The translations under genes were made by a program, and so were the position numbers. The notes beneath the pieces were generated by a model that saw nothing but the letters and a program-made list of their open reading frames with translations, was not told the origin of the DNA and ran no database searches. Below are positions 56,716 through 64,000 of a stretch of DNA of 64,000 nucleotides, piece after piece. Origin of the DNA: an uncultured Planococcus sp. GTDB lineage: Bacteria; Bacillota; Bacilli; Bacillales_A; Planococcaceae. The stretch covers positions 124,001 to 188,000 of the forward strand of contig CANNAE010000001.1 in NCBI GenBank assembly GCA_947502505.1. Direction: 5' to 3'. Every line of letters starts with the position of its first letter. The stretch's first letter is position 1.

Positions 56716-58788
56716 ATGATTGTCACGGTTAGGGAAAAATCGATTATTGAGTTGGTCACGCGGATGTCCGAGCGGCATACGGTCAATTCCTTGGCGGCGT
56801 ATCTTGATGTCAGCGCGCGGACGATCCAGCGGGATTTAAAGTCGGTGGATAAATTGCTCGAGCAGTTTGGGCTGATGATGAAGCGCAATGCAGCGGATGC
56901 GTTGTTTATTGAAGGCAATAACGAAAAAATTTACCGGCTGATGCAGAAGCTTGCCGCCTCGAGTGCGCCGGAAGCGACGCCTGAGGAGAAAAAGCTGCGC
57001 TTGCTCATCATTTTAATGGAAGAAGGCGCGTTTTTTAAAAAGCAGGTGCTGTCGAATCAGCTTGGCATCAGCACGACGACTTTGACTTCTTATTTGGATG
57101 AGCTCGGCAATTGGCTGCGCAAATTCTCGGTTACGCTGTCCAGGCAACGCGGTGTCGGCGTGGAAGTGGCGGGGGAGGAAGCGCATAAACGCCATGCACT
57201 GGCGGCGTATTTCCTTATTCATTTCTACGAAGAGCTTATCGAAAGCTTGTATGATTTGCAGCGGGGCAAGGTGCCGGACGGGCGGGTGCTCGGTTATTTC
57301 AATCCCGACTACCTCGCCTCGGCGAATACCTTGGTCGGCGAGCATATTAGCGACGAACAGATCCGTTTGGCCGACAGTGATTATACGGGCCTCGTCGTGC
57401 ATTTGGCGCTGGCGCTGCAGCGGACAGAAAGCGGCTTATTGCTGGAGGCTTCGGAACCTGTCGAGCGAAATGCGGAGTACGACATGCTCGCTGGGATCGG
57501 CGAAGCCTTGTACGAGCAGTTCGGCATCGAGCTGGCGGACCGCGATATCGAGTTTCTCGCGGTGGTCTTGAAGGGCTCGAAAATCCAGGCGTCGAATGTG
57601 TTGTATTACGATAGTGTGCTGCTCGGGAAATTAGTCAAAAACATGATTCGTGACGTGTCGGCACAGTTGAGCGTTGATTTGACGAAGGATTTTTCCTTGT
57701 ATCAAGGCTTGCTCGCGCATATGGAGCCGCTTATTTTCCGGCTTAAGCAAAAGCTGGAATCGTTCAATCCGCTGACTGACGAGATCAAGAAGAAATACCC
57801 GGTGCTGTTTCTTGCGGTCAAGCAGGCGCTGGAGACGGAGTTTGACGACCTCGAGTTTTCGGCGGATGAAGTGGCGTTTATCGTGCTTCATTTCGGTTCG
57901 GCTTTATTGATGAATGAAGAACGCGTGCAAATTGACGCGGTGGTCGTGTGCCCGACCGGCATCGGCACTTCGAAAATGCTGGCGAGCCGCATCCAAAAAG
58001 AGCTGCCGGAAATCGATACGGTGAAGATCTTGGCGATCCACGATTTCCAAACGGCGAATTTCCAGGATTACGATTTGGTCATTTCGACGATCCGCCTGCC
58101 AGTGACCGATGTGGATTATTTGATGGTGAGCCCGCTTTTGACCGAGCAGGACATCAGCCATATCGAAAATTATTTGCAGCACAATATCCAGAAAGTGACA
58201 CGCAATAAGCAGTATTTGCAGGCGGACGATGTCAAGCAGGCAGGGGCCAAACACCGGCCGGAGCTAAGGAAAATGCTTGGGGATATCCGGCAAGTGCAGA
58301 TGGGCATGGAAGCGATACTTGACCATTTCCGCGTGGTGAAAATGAGCGGCACGGATTATTGGCGCGTGCTCGCGGATGTGCTGGGCGGGCTGGAAGCGGA
58401 CGGATTATTGGAGGCTTCCGGCACGTTGCGGCAATTGCAGGAACGCGAGACAAAAGGCGGGCTCGGCATTCCGGGGACCAATATGGCGCTGTTTCATTGC
58501 CGCCACGAATCGGTCCAGGAGTTGATGTTCCAAGTGGTGCATCTGGACACGCCGATGATGGTCAAAGGCATGGACGATAAGGAAGTGCAGATGACCAATC
58601 TCTTATTGATGCTGACGCCTGTGGAATTGAGCGAACGCGAACAGGAAATCATGAGTTTGATTAGTTTAAGCTTGATCGAAAGCGAAGCCTCGATGATGAT
58701 TTTCTCATCGTCGAATGAAGGCGTCATCCGCAGCCAGTTGGAAAAATTGTTCTATGAATACTTACAAAATAATTTGATGAAGGAATGA
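56716..58788 (+). CDS. mtlR: mannitol operon activator MtlR (PRD regulator)
   Basis: Transcription activator controlled by PTS phosphorylation. The 690 residues hold an N-terminal HTH (SLAAYLDVSARTIQRDLKSVDKLL near 24-47), a second winged helix (LSNQLGISTTTLTSYLDELG near 112), two PRDs (about 175-385, with conserved histidines such as the one in VVHLALALQR), an EIIB-Gat-like domain (VVVCPTGIGTSKMLASRI near 408; Cys of the phosphorylation loop present) and a C-terminal EIIA-Mtl-like domain (IPGTNMALFHCRHES near 582). Complete for MtlR. It overlaps mtlD by a few bases in terms of ribosome binding site, so mtlR-mtlD are coupled. Confidence 0.93.
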   Translation: MIVTVREKSIIELVTRMSERHTVNSLAAYLDVSARTIQRDLKSVDKLLEQFGLMMKRNAADALFIEGNNEKIYRLMQKLAASSAPEATPEEKKLRLLIILMEEGAFFKKQVLSNQLGISTTTLTSYLDELGNWLRKFSVTLSRQRGVGVEVAGEEAHKRHALAAYFLIHFYEELIESLYDLQRGKVPDGRVLGYFNPDYLASANTLVGEHISDEQIRLADSDYTGLVVHLALALQRTESGLLLEASEPVERNAEYDMLAGIGEALYEQFGIELADRDIEFLAVVLKGSKIQASNVLYYDSVLLGKLVKNMIRDVSAQLSVDLTKDFSLYQGLLAHMEPLIFRLKQKLESFNPLTDEIKKKYPVLFLAVKQALETEFDDLEFSADEVAFIVLHFGSALLMNEERVQIDAVVVCPTGIGTSKMLASRIQKELPEIDTVKILAIHDFQTANFQDYDLVISTIRLPVTDVDYLMVSPLLTEQDISHIENYLQHNIQKVTRNKQYLQADDVKQAGAKHRPELRKMLGDIRQVQMGMEAILDHFRVVKMSGTDYWRVLADVLGGLEADGLLEASGTLRQLQERETKGGLGIPGTNMALFHCRHESVQELMFQVVHLDTPMMVKGMDDKEVQMTNLLLMLTPVELSEREQEIMSLISLSLIESEASMMIFSSSNEGVIRSQLEKLFYEYLQNNLMKE

Positions 58789-58793
58789 TTCTA

Positions 58794-60005
58794 ATGAAAC
58801 AAGCAATTCATTTTGGGGCAGGCAATATCGGCAGAGGGTTTATCGGGGCGTTGTTCTCGGAATCCGGCTATCACGTAAGTTTTGTCGACGTGGCAGAAAA
58901 CATCATCAACCAATTGAACGAACAAGGCCAGTACCGCGTGAACTTGGCGCAGGAAACGGAAGAAAGCGCATTGGTGGAGAACGTGTCAGGCATCAATAAT
59001 ATGAAAGACGAAGAGGCGGTCATCGCGAAAATCCAACAAGCGACGTATTTGACGACAGCGATTGGGCCGAATATCCTGCCGCGTATCGCACCGCTGATCG
59101 CGAAAGGAATCGAAGCGCGAGTTAAAGGCAATTTCGGGACAGGGCCGGACTTGGTGCCGTCATCAAGCTTGGACGCAGCGTCGGACATGAGTGCTGGCTC
59201 GGAAAAATTATACATTATTGCCTGCGAAAACCAGATCGGTGCGACCGATATTTTGAAAGGCCATATTTTGAGCCATTTGAGCGACGAAGCGAAAGCGGAA
59301 CTCGCGGGGAAGGTATACTTCTTTAATTCCGCGGTCGACCGCATCGTGCCGATCCAAGAAGGCGAGTCACTCGACGTATTGGTTGAGCCTTACTACGAAT
59401 GGGTCGTGGAAACGACAGAAGACATTCCACAAGTTACCGGCATGACCATCGTCGAAGACTTGGCGCCGTTTATCGAGCGCAAGCTGTTCACGGTCAATAC
59501 AGGTCACGCGGTCATCGCCTACCTCGGCTACCGCGCGGGCAAGACGACGATCGACGAAACTTTGGCTGACCCAGCAATCGAGCAGCAAGTGCGGGAAACC
59601 TTGAAAGAGACCGGTGCTTACCTCGTGAAGCAATACGGCTTGGACGAGCAAGAGCATCTCAGCTATATCGATAAAAACATCAAACGTTTCAAAAACAGCT
59701 ATTTGAACGACGGCGTCACACGCGTCGGCCGCGCACCGATCCGCAAGCTCGGGCCGGAAGACCGCCTCGTGCGCCCGGCCGTGCAAGCGCAAAAAGCGGG
59801 ATTGCCGTATGCGCATCTCGCACAGGCGATTGCTTCAGCTTTATTATTCGACTTTGCTGAAGATGAAGAAGCAGTGAAGATCCAGGACATGATCGCACAA
59901 GGCGGGCCAGAGCAAGTGTTGACAGAAGTCAGCGGGTTAGATGCCGATAGCGAACTGGCGCAGGAAGTCGTGCGCCAGTACGAGGCGATGAAGTCGGGGG
60001 CGTAA
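58794..60005 (+). CDS. mtlD: mannitol-1-phosphate 5-dehydrogenase
   Basis: Oxidises mannitol-1-phosphate to fructose-6-phosphate with NAD+. The 403 residues begin KQAIHFGAGNIGRGFIG (nucleotide-binding loop) and contain the catalytic region YFFNSAVDRIVP near 181 and NTGHAVIAYLGY near 236, with the lysine in IGRAPIRKL-like VGRAPIRKLGPEDRLV near 310. ATG at 58794 has AAGGA at 9 bases; an ATG at 58785 abuts it. Slightly longer than the usual 370-385 because of an insert near 105-125. A repeat and terminator follow at once. Confidence 0.94.
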   Translation: MKQAIHFGAGNIGRGFIGALFSESGYHVSFVDVAENIINQLNEQGQYRVNLAQETEESALVENVSGINNMKDEEAVIAKIQQATYLTTAIGPNILPRIAPLIAKGIEARVKGNFGTGPDLVPSSSLDAASDMSAGSEKLYIIACENQIGATDILKGHILSHLSDEAKAELAGKVYFFNSAVDRIVPIQEGESLDVLVEPYYEWVVETTEDIPQVTGMTIVEDLAPFIERKLFTVNTGHAVIAYLGYRAGKTTIDETLADPAIEQQVRETLKETGAYLVKQYGLDEQEHLSYIDKNIKRFKNSYLNDGVTRVGRAPIRKLGPEDRLVRPAVQAQKAGLPYAHLAQAIASALLFDFAEDEEAVKIQDMIAQGGPEQVLTEVSGLDADSELAQEVVRQYEAMKSGA

Positions 60006-60007
60006 CT

Positions 60008-60115
60008 GTCCCTGTGCACCACACAATTCCAGCCGCATCCCGGCAGCTGAAAAGGCGCCGGGATGCGGTTTTTGCGTTGTCGGGGGGAGTTTGCGTCCCT
60101 GTGCGCCACACAATT
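60008..60115 (+). repeat. dispersed repeat pair, 87-bp spacing, terminator inside
   Basis: Copies at 60008 (GTCCCTGTGCACCACACAAT) and 60095 (GTCCCTGTGCGCCACACAAT). The 66 bases between hold a full terminator. The first copy starts two bases after the mtlD stop. Confidence 0.9.
60033..60073 (+). terminator. terminator of mtlRD inside a repeat unit
   Basis: CCGCATCCCGG pairs with CCGGGATGCGG, followed by TTTTT, between two copies of the dispersed repeat. Confidence 0.9.
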
Positions 60116-60153
60116 TGCGTGAAAATAGAGGGACAGTATACTTTTTGTCAGTA
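60115..60153 (+). promoter_or_regulatory. hxlA promoter with TACT-N7-AGTA operator
   Basis: TTGCGT (60115-60120), 16 bp, TATACT (60137-60142). TACTTTTTGTCAGTA at 60139-60153 is a TACT-N7-AGTA box, the operator form used by DUF24/HxlR-family regulators such as YodB, and overlaps the -10. The -35 begins in the last base of a dispersed repeat. An HxlR-family gene lies downstream at 62526. Confidence 0.6.
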
Positions 60154-60242
60154 TGTGAGATTAAAGTGCGTACTTCCCAGGATGCATGTGAGGACGTACA
60201 CTTGGGGAGCATCAAAATACGCATACGAGGAGATACACATAA

Positions 60243-60884
60243 ATGAAATTACAATTAGCATTAGATTTAGTCGATATTCCACAAGCCATTGAATTGATCA
60301 AAGAAGTCGAGGGATCGATCGATATCGTTGAACTGGGCACGCCGGTCATCAATAAAGAAGGATTGAAAGCGGTTCGTGAAGTGAAAGCAGCATTTCCGCA
60401 CTTGGAAGTTTTGGCGGACGTGAAAATCATGGACGCGGCGGCTTATGAAGTCGGCAACGCGGCAGAGGCCGGGGCGGATATCGTCACGATCCTTGCGCAG
60501 GCGGAAGATTCGTCCATTAAAGGGGCAGTCGAAGAAGCGAAGAAACTCGGCAAGAAAATCCTGGTCGATATGATCGCTGTCAAAGACATCGAAACACGCG
60601 CCGCTGAACTGGACGTGCTGGGTGCGGATTATATTTGCGTCCACACGGGCTATGATTTGCAGGCAGAAGGCAAAGATTCATTCGCAGACTTGCGCACGAT
60701 CAAAAGTGTCGTGAAGAATGCGAAAACGGCGATCGCTGGCGGGATCAAACTCGACACATTGCCGGAAGTGATTGAAGCGCAGCCAGACTTGATCATTGTC
60801 GGGGGCGGCATCACGTCTAAAGACGATAAGCAATCAGAAGCGGCGAAAATCAAGGCGCTGATGAACGAAAGCGTGACGGTTTAA
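60243..60884 (+). CDS. hxlA: 3-hexulose-6-phosphate synthase
   Basis: Joins formaldehyde to ribulose-5-phosphate giving hexulose-6-phosphate, the first step of the ribulose monophosphate pathway, used by non-methylotrophic Bacillales for formaldehyde detoxification. The 213-residue OMP-decarboxylase-fold protein has LQLALDLVDIPQAIEL near residue 2, EVLADVKIMDAAAYEV near 57-72, DIVTIL near 79 and the phosphate site AIAGGIKLDTLP near 160 with VGGGIT near 183. The next gene starts one base after its stop. AGGAG is 8 bp before the ATG. Confidence 0.93.
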   Translation: MKLQLALDLVDIPQAIELIKEVEGSIDIVELGTPVINKEGLKAVREVKAAFPHLEVLADVKIMDAAAYEVGNAAEAGADIVTILAQAEDSSIKGAVEEAKKLGKKILVDMIAVKDIETRAAELDVLGADYICVHTGYDLQAEGKDSFADLRTIKSVVKNAKTAIAGGIKLDTLPEVIEAQPDLIIVGGGITSKDDKQSEAAKIKALMNESVTV

Positions 60885-60885
60885 C

Positions 60886-61440
60886 GTGAACGCGAATGGA
60901 TTCATGAATGAAATTTCAGCTGAATTGTCGCGGACTCTCGCGCAAGTAAGCGAGGCGGAAACTTCCCGTTTGGTCGCCGCTATGGGGCAAGCGGACAAGA
61001 TTTTTGTCGCAGGCGGCGGGCGCTCGGGCTTCATGGCAAAAGCGTTCGTCATGCGCATGGTGCACATGGGTTTGAACGCTTATGTTGTCGGCGAAACGGT
61101 GACTCCGAGTTTATTGGAAAACGATTTGTTCATCGTTGGTTCGGGTTCCGGTGAAACGGCGAGCTTGCTTGCGATGACGGAGAAAGCTTGCAGCATCGGC
61201 GCGACGGTTGCTGCAGTCACGACCAATCCGGAGTCCTCGATCGGCCAGCGCGCCAATTTCCACCTCACCATTCCGGCGCAAGCCAAAGCGGACGGCGCGA
61301 GCGGCAAGTCCATCCAACCGATGGGCTCGCTATTCGAGCAATCGCTATTGGTGCTGTACGACGCGCTCGTATTGGCTTATATGGAAGAGCACGAGATTAC
61401 GGCCGATGCGATGTTCGGCACGCACGCCAATTTGGAATAG
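60886..61440 (+). CDS. hxlB: 6-phospho-3-hexuloisomerase
   Basis: Isomerises hexulose-6-phosphate to fructose-6-phosphate. The 184-residue SIS-domain protein has FVAGGGRSGFMAKAFVMRMVHMG near 44, GSGSGETASLL near 85 and the family end SIQPMGSLFEQ near 145. Start is GTG at 60886, one base after the hxlA stop, so translation is coupled. A terminator follows. Together with HxlA this couples formaldehyde removal to glycolysis. Confidence 0.93.
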   Translation: MNANGFMNEISAELSRTLAQVSEAETSRLVAAMGQADKIFVAGGGRSGFMAKAFVMRMVHMGLNAYVVGETVTPSLLENDLFIVGSGSGETASLLAMTEKACSIGATVAAVTTNPESSIGQRANFHLTIPAQAKADGASGKSIQPMGSLFEQSLLVLYDALVLAYMEEHEITADAMFGTHANLE

Positions 61441-61447
61441 CATGGAG

Positions 61448-61490
61448 ATAAGCTTGAGGCGGGAAGCGATTCCCCCTCAGGCTTATTTTT
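61448..61490 (+). terminator. terminator of hxlAB
   Basis: ATAAGCTTGAGG pairs with CCTCAGGCTTAT with one G-T pair, then TTTTT. Confidence 0.82.
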
Positions 61491-61645
61491 ATTGCCAAGC
61501 GTCCTTATTGGACAATGCGCCCGGAGAGGTTCAAAATTAGTGGAATAGCTTTGCCGTGACTGGGCAGATTAGATGGACCTTGTCTGCAGGATTGATTGGC
61601 AATGAAGGGCACGAAAAAAACAGGATAAGATGAAGGAGCAACTAT

Positions 61646-62470
61646 ATGTATAAAATGATCGCAATTGATTTAGATGGAACTTTATTAACGGACGGGCTGG
61701 AAGTAACAGCTGATACGATGGCCGCGATTCGGCAATCGGTGGAGCACGGTGTGGTCGTGACGATCGCGACGGGAAGAATGTATCCGTCCGCACAGCGCAT
61801 CGCCTTGGAATTGGGGCTTGATGCGCCGATGATCACGTACCAGGGAGCGATGATTAAATCAGCGACGAGCGGTGAAGTGTTGCGCGAACGCGTCGTGTCG
61901 TATGAGATAGCGCAAAAATGCATCCATCTGGCGGCGGAAAAGAAAATGCATATCCAAGTCTATCAGGACGATGTGCTTTACAGCGCCGTGGATAATGAAT
62001 ATGTGAAGGCTTATTCCAAAGAGGTCGGCGTAGGCTATAAAGTCGAGCCGGATCTTCTCGGGCTTGCGAAAAACGGCTTTATGAAATTGCTGTTTATCGA
62101 CGAACCGGAAGCACTTGCACCGGTGCAGGAAGAATTGAAAGCTATCTTAGGCGACGAAGCATGCATCGAGAAATCCAAAAAGCGCTATCTTGAAGTGACG
62201 CATCCGGATGCGAACAAGGGCAGTGCCTTGAAATTCTTGGCTGAAGAGCTCGGCATCGACCGCTCAGAAGTCATCGGCATCGGCGATAATTTCAATGACT
62301 TGGATTTAATCGAAGCGGCAGGTTTCGGCATCGCCATGGGCAACGCCGTCGACGAATTAAAAGAACTCGCAGATTACACCAGCTTGTCGAATAACGAAGA
62401 AGGCGTGCTGCACGTACTCAATAAATTCATTTTGGAACCGCGCAAGGCAGCCGTCGATTCAGTCCGCTAA
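61646..62470 (+). CDS. Cof-type HAD-IIB sugar phosphatase
   Basis: Cytoplasmic HAD phosphatase of 274 residues with motif I IAIDLDGTLLTDG near 4, motif II TIATGRMY near 40, a Cof/IIB cap with YQDDVLYSAVDNEYV near 108 and motif IV GIGDNFNDLDLIEAAG near 212. Members dephosphorylate sugar phosphates or flavin/PLP; substrate here is unknown. It stands between hxlAB and the HxlR gene on the same strand and may belong to the same response. A short 5' stretch holds AAGGAG at 8 bp. Confidence 0.87.
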   Translation: MYKMIAIDLDGTLLTDGLEVTADTMAAIRQSVEHGVVVTIATGRMYPSAQRIALELGLDAPMITYQGAMIKSATSGEVLRERVVSYEIAQKCIHLAAEKKMHIQVYQDDVLYSAVDNEYVKAYSKEVGVGYKVEPDLLGLAKNGFMKLLFIDEPEALAPVQEELKAILGDEACIEKSKKRYLEVTHPDANKGSALKFLAEELGIDRSEVIGIGDNFNDLDLIEAAGFGIAMGNAVDELKELADYTSLSNNEEGVLHVLNKFILEPRKAAVDSVR

Positions 62471-62525
62471 TCGGCATGCGGGAAAAGATAGATGATAGAT
62501 CGCGATACAGATGGAGGGGAAGAAC

Positions 62526-62858
62526 ATGCCCAATTTAGGGGAGAAGACATTTAATTGCGAAAAGGAATTGACCCTTTCGATCATCGGCGGAAAATGGAAG
62601 ATGCTCGTGTTGTGGCATTTAGGGAAATCCGGCACGAAGCGCTTCGGCGAGCTGAAAAAACTCATGCCGGGCATCACCCAGCGCATGCTGGTCACCCAAT
62701 TGCGCGAACTGGAAGATCATTTAATCGTCCACCGCGAAGTGTACCCGGTCGTGCCGCCGAAAGTGGAGTATTCCCTGACGGAGCAAGGGGAGAGCCTCAT
62801 GCCGATCCTTGATTCGATGTACGATTGGGGCAAGGAGTATATGGAGCGGAATTTGTAG
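62526..62858 (+). CDS. hxlR: HxlR/DUF24-family transcriptional regulator
   Basis: A 110-residue winged-helix regulator with the conserved N-terminal cysteine in [24 protein letters not shown] near 9-32 and [15 protein letters not shown] near 50. In DUF24 proteins that cysteine senses aldehydes or quinones. In B. subtilis HxlR activates hxlAB in response to formaldehyde. Here the gene lies downstream of hxlAB on the same strand, and a TACT-N7-AGTA box overlaps the hxlA -10. ATG at 62526 is chosen since GGAGGGG is 7 bases upstream. The name is by context. Confidence 0.8.
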   Translation: MPNLGEKTFNCEKELTLSIIGGKWKMLVLWHLGKSGTKRFGELKKLMPGITQRMLVTQLRELEDHLIVHREVYPVVPPKVEYSLTEQGESLMPILDSMYDWGKEYMERNL

Positions 62859-62863
62859 TTGAT

Positions 62864-63140
62864 GTCCCTGTGCACCACACAATTCCGACCGCACTCTGGC
62901 AGCCGAAAAGGCGCTGGGATGCGGTTTTTTGATTTCGGGGGCTTGTGTGCGTCCCTGTGCACCACACAATTCCGGATTGGCTTGGGGTTGTCCCTGTACG
63001 CCACACAATTCCAGAAACCGAGAAGCAGCAGGAATGCGGGGTTTCGGTTTTTTTGTCCCTGTGCACCACACAATTTGCCAGTCGGAAAACCTGTTGTAGC
63101 GGCATTTGTGTGTTCGTTCGTCCCTGTGCACCACACAATT
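62864..63140 (+). repeat. cluster of five dispersed repeat copies
   Basis: Copies at 62864, 62951, 62990, 63055 and 63120. Start distances are 87, 39, 65 and 65 bp. All have the same orientation. Two hairpins with T-runs lie between copies and a strong bidirectional terminator follows the last. Confidence 0.92.
62889..62930 (+). terminator. imperfect terminator hairpin inside repeat cluster
   Basis: CCGCA pairs with TGCGG with further interrupted pairing inside, followed by TTTTTT. It is related in sequence and position to the hairpin at 60033 within the other 87-bp unit. Confidence 0.65.
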
Positions 63141-63149
63141 TAAACAGAA

Positions 63150-63182
63150 AAAAGCCCGTTCCAGGGAAGGAACGGGCTTTTC
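63150..63182. terminator. bidirectional terminator between HxlR and aldo/keto reductase genes
   Basis: AAAAGCCCGTTCC pairs with GGAACGGGCTTTT around a six-base loop, between convergent genes and after the last repeat. Confidence 0.92.
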
Positions 63183-63193
63183 TTATGGCGATA

Positions 63194-64000
63194 TTAACGG
63201 ACGTTCATTTCGTTCGGGTGGGCGCCTTTGCGGCGGTCTTTGTTCAGCCCGTTGATTTGGTTCATGTCGGCTTCGCTTAATTCGAAATCGAAGACATTGA
63301 AGTTTTCTTCGATGCGCGACGGCGTAACGGATTTCGGGATGACGATCGTGTTGTTTTGCAGGTGCCAGCGCAAGACGATTTGGGCTGGGGATTTCTTGTG
63401 TGCTTCTGCGATTTGCTGGATGACTTCATCCTGAAGCACTTCGCCGCCTTGGTCGAGCGGGCTCCACGCTTCGACGAAAATATCGTGCTGGGCGCAGAAC
63501 TCTTTGACGTCGTTTTGCGCCAAGTACGGATGGCATTCGATTTGGTTGAGGACAGGCGGCACGTCGCACTCATCCAATAAACGCTGTAGATGTTCGGGTT
63601 GGAAATTGCAGACGCCGATCGCTTTGACGCGGCCGTCTTTGTATAGTTTTTCCATCGCTTTATAGGTCTCGACGTAATTATCAAATTCAGGCGTCGGCCA
63701 GTGGATGAGGTAAAGGTCCACATAATCCAAACCTAAGCGCTCGAGACTTTCGTCGAATGCGCGCAAGGTGTTGTCGTAGCCTTGGTCTGAGTTCCAGACT
63801 TTCGTGGTGATGAATAGATCTTCGCGCGGGACGGATGTTTCTTTCAACGCTTTTCCTACGCCTTCTTCGTTTTTGTAGATCATGGCTGTATCGATTGATG
63901 TATAGCCAGTTTTGAGTGCTGTTGTTACGGCTTCAGCTGCTTGGTCGTTGTCGACTTGCCAAACGCCAAAACCCAGTTGAGGCATTTCCAGTTTGTTATT
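63194..64000 (-). CDS. aldo/keto reductase (truncated by window edge)
   Basis: NAD(P)H-dependent carbonyl reductase. About 268 residues are visible and the reading frame stays open to base 64000, continuing NNKLEMPQLGFGVWQ, so the true start lies outside. Catalytic residues of the AKR family are present: Asp and Tyr in SIDTAMIYKNEEGVG, Lys in FITTKVWN and His in YLIHWPTP. C-terminal cofactor site IPKSVTPSRIEENFNVFDFEL. Resembles the 2,5-diketogluconate/methylglyoxal reductase group of Bacillales. Placement near formaldehyde genes may reflect aldehyde detoxification, but it is convergent and separately terminated. Confidence 0.9.
   Translation of the reverse strand, partial: NNKLEMPQLGFGVWQVDNDQAAEAVTTALKTGYTSIDTAMIYKNEEGVGKALKETSVPREDLFITTKVWNSDQGYDNTLRAFDESLERLGLDYVDLYLIHWPTPEFDNYVETYKAMEKLYKDGRVKAIGVCNFQPEHLQRLLDECDVPPVLNQIECHPYLAQNDVKEFCAQHDIFVEAWSPLDQGGEVLQDEVIQQIAEAHKKSPAQIVLRWHLQNNTIVIPKSVTPSRIEENFNVFDFELSEADMNQINGLNKDRRKGAHPNEMNVR

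Noticed and set aside
24534..63140. Many short minus-strand frames reading CVVHRD, CGAQG or similar peptides across the dispersed repeats
   Set aside because: They are the translation of the repeat itself in two frames, without ribosome binding sites, and differ completely outside the repeat.
62864..63140. Repeat cluster considered as a CRISPR array
   Set aside because: Spacing is 39, 65, 65 and 87 bp, repeats are only 21 bp, spacers contain terminators and no cas gene is present.

Overview
The window looks like chromosome from a low-GC Gram-positive of the Planococcaceae type (Planococcus or a near relative). That is inference from Bacillales-style ribosome binding sites, frequent TTG/GTG starts, ComK, HPr with Ser46, CcpA cre-like sites, YrhK, an HxlAB/HxlR set and a SpoIISA-like toxin. 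No phage genes, tRNA, rRNA or CRISPR array were seen. The first 4-5 kb and 10-14 kb are visibly more AT-rich than the rest.

Layout: (1) 1-9968, capsule/exopolysaccharide genes on +: neuBCA for a sialic acid, two GT4 glycosyltransferases, UDP-glucuronate-type epimerase, nucleotide-sugar dehydrogenase, and an initiating transferase/NeuD-type acetyltransferase/aminotransferase trio. (2) 10-14.2 kb, a FemAB-like protein, an unknown membrane protein, a GTPase and an IS30-like remnant. (3) 14.2-21.7 kb (-), an ABC sugar importer with MtnK-like kinase, MtnA-like isomerase, DeoR regulator and class II aldolase, best read as a 5-deoxypentose (or methylthioribose) DHAP shunt with cre control. (4) 22-24.3 kb (-), GT2 synthase plus GH16 glucanase. 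(5) 24.8-29.9 kb (+), PrpR-like regulator, KdgT-like permease, DUF1537 kinase and PdxA2, a threonate/erythronate-type pathway that also yields DHAP.

(6) 30-43.3 kb, an island of zinc-ribbon membrane proteins. A module (zinc-ribbon multi-pass protein, TcaA/YvbJ-like proteins, convergent yrhK) occurs twice. In the second copy the N-terminal part of one TcaA-like gene is fused to the C-terminal domain of the next, and a SpoIISAB-like toxin-antitoxin pair lies between the copies. (7) 43.3-51.6 kb, comK behind a long structured leader, a HAD phosphatase, VanZ-like and paired membrane proteins, an amino acid:sodium symporter and small unknown genes. (8) 51.7-60 kb, ptsHI (-) and mtlA, mtlR, mtlD (+): mannitol uptake and oxidation. 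(9) 60.2-64 kb, hxlAB (ribulose monophosphate formaldehyde fixation), a Cof-type HAD, an HxlR regulator and a truncated aldo/keto reductase.

The most unusual feature is a dispersed 21-bp repeat, TCCCTGTGCACCACACAATT preceded by G, present in about 28 copies between 24.5 and 63.1 kb. All are in one orientation whatever the direction of nearby genes. Almost all are in pairs at fixed start-to-start distances (65, 75 or 87 bp), commonly with a terminator hairpin beside or inside the unit. This looks like a small structured mobile or ssDNA/RNA element family.
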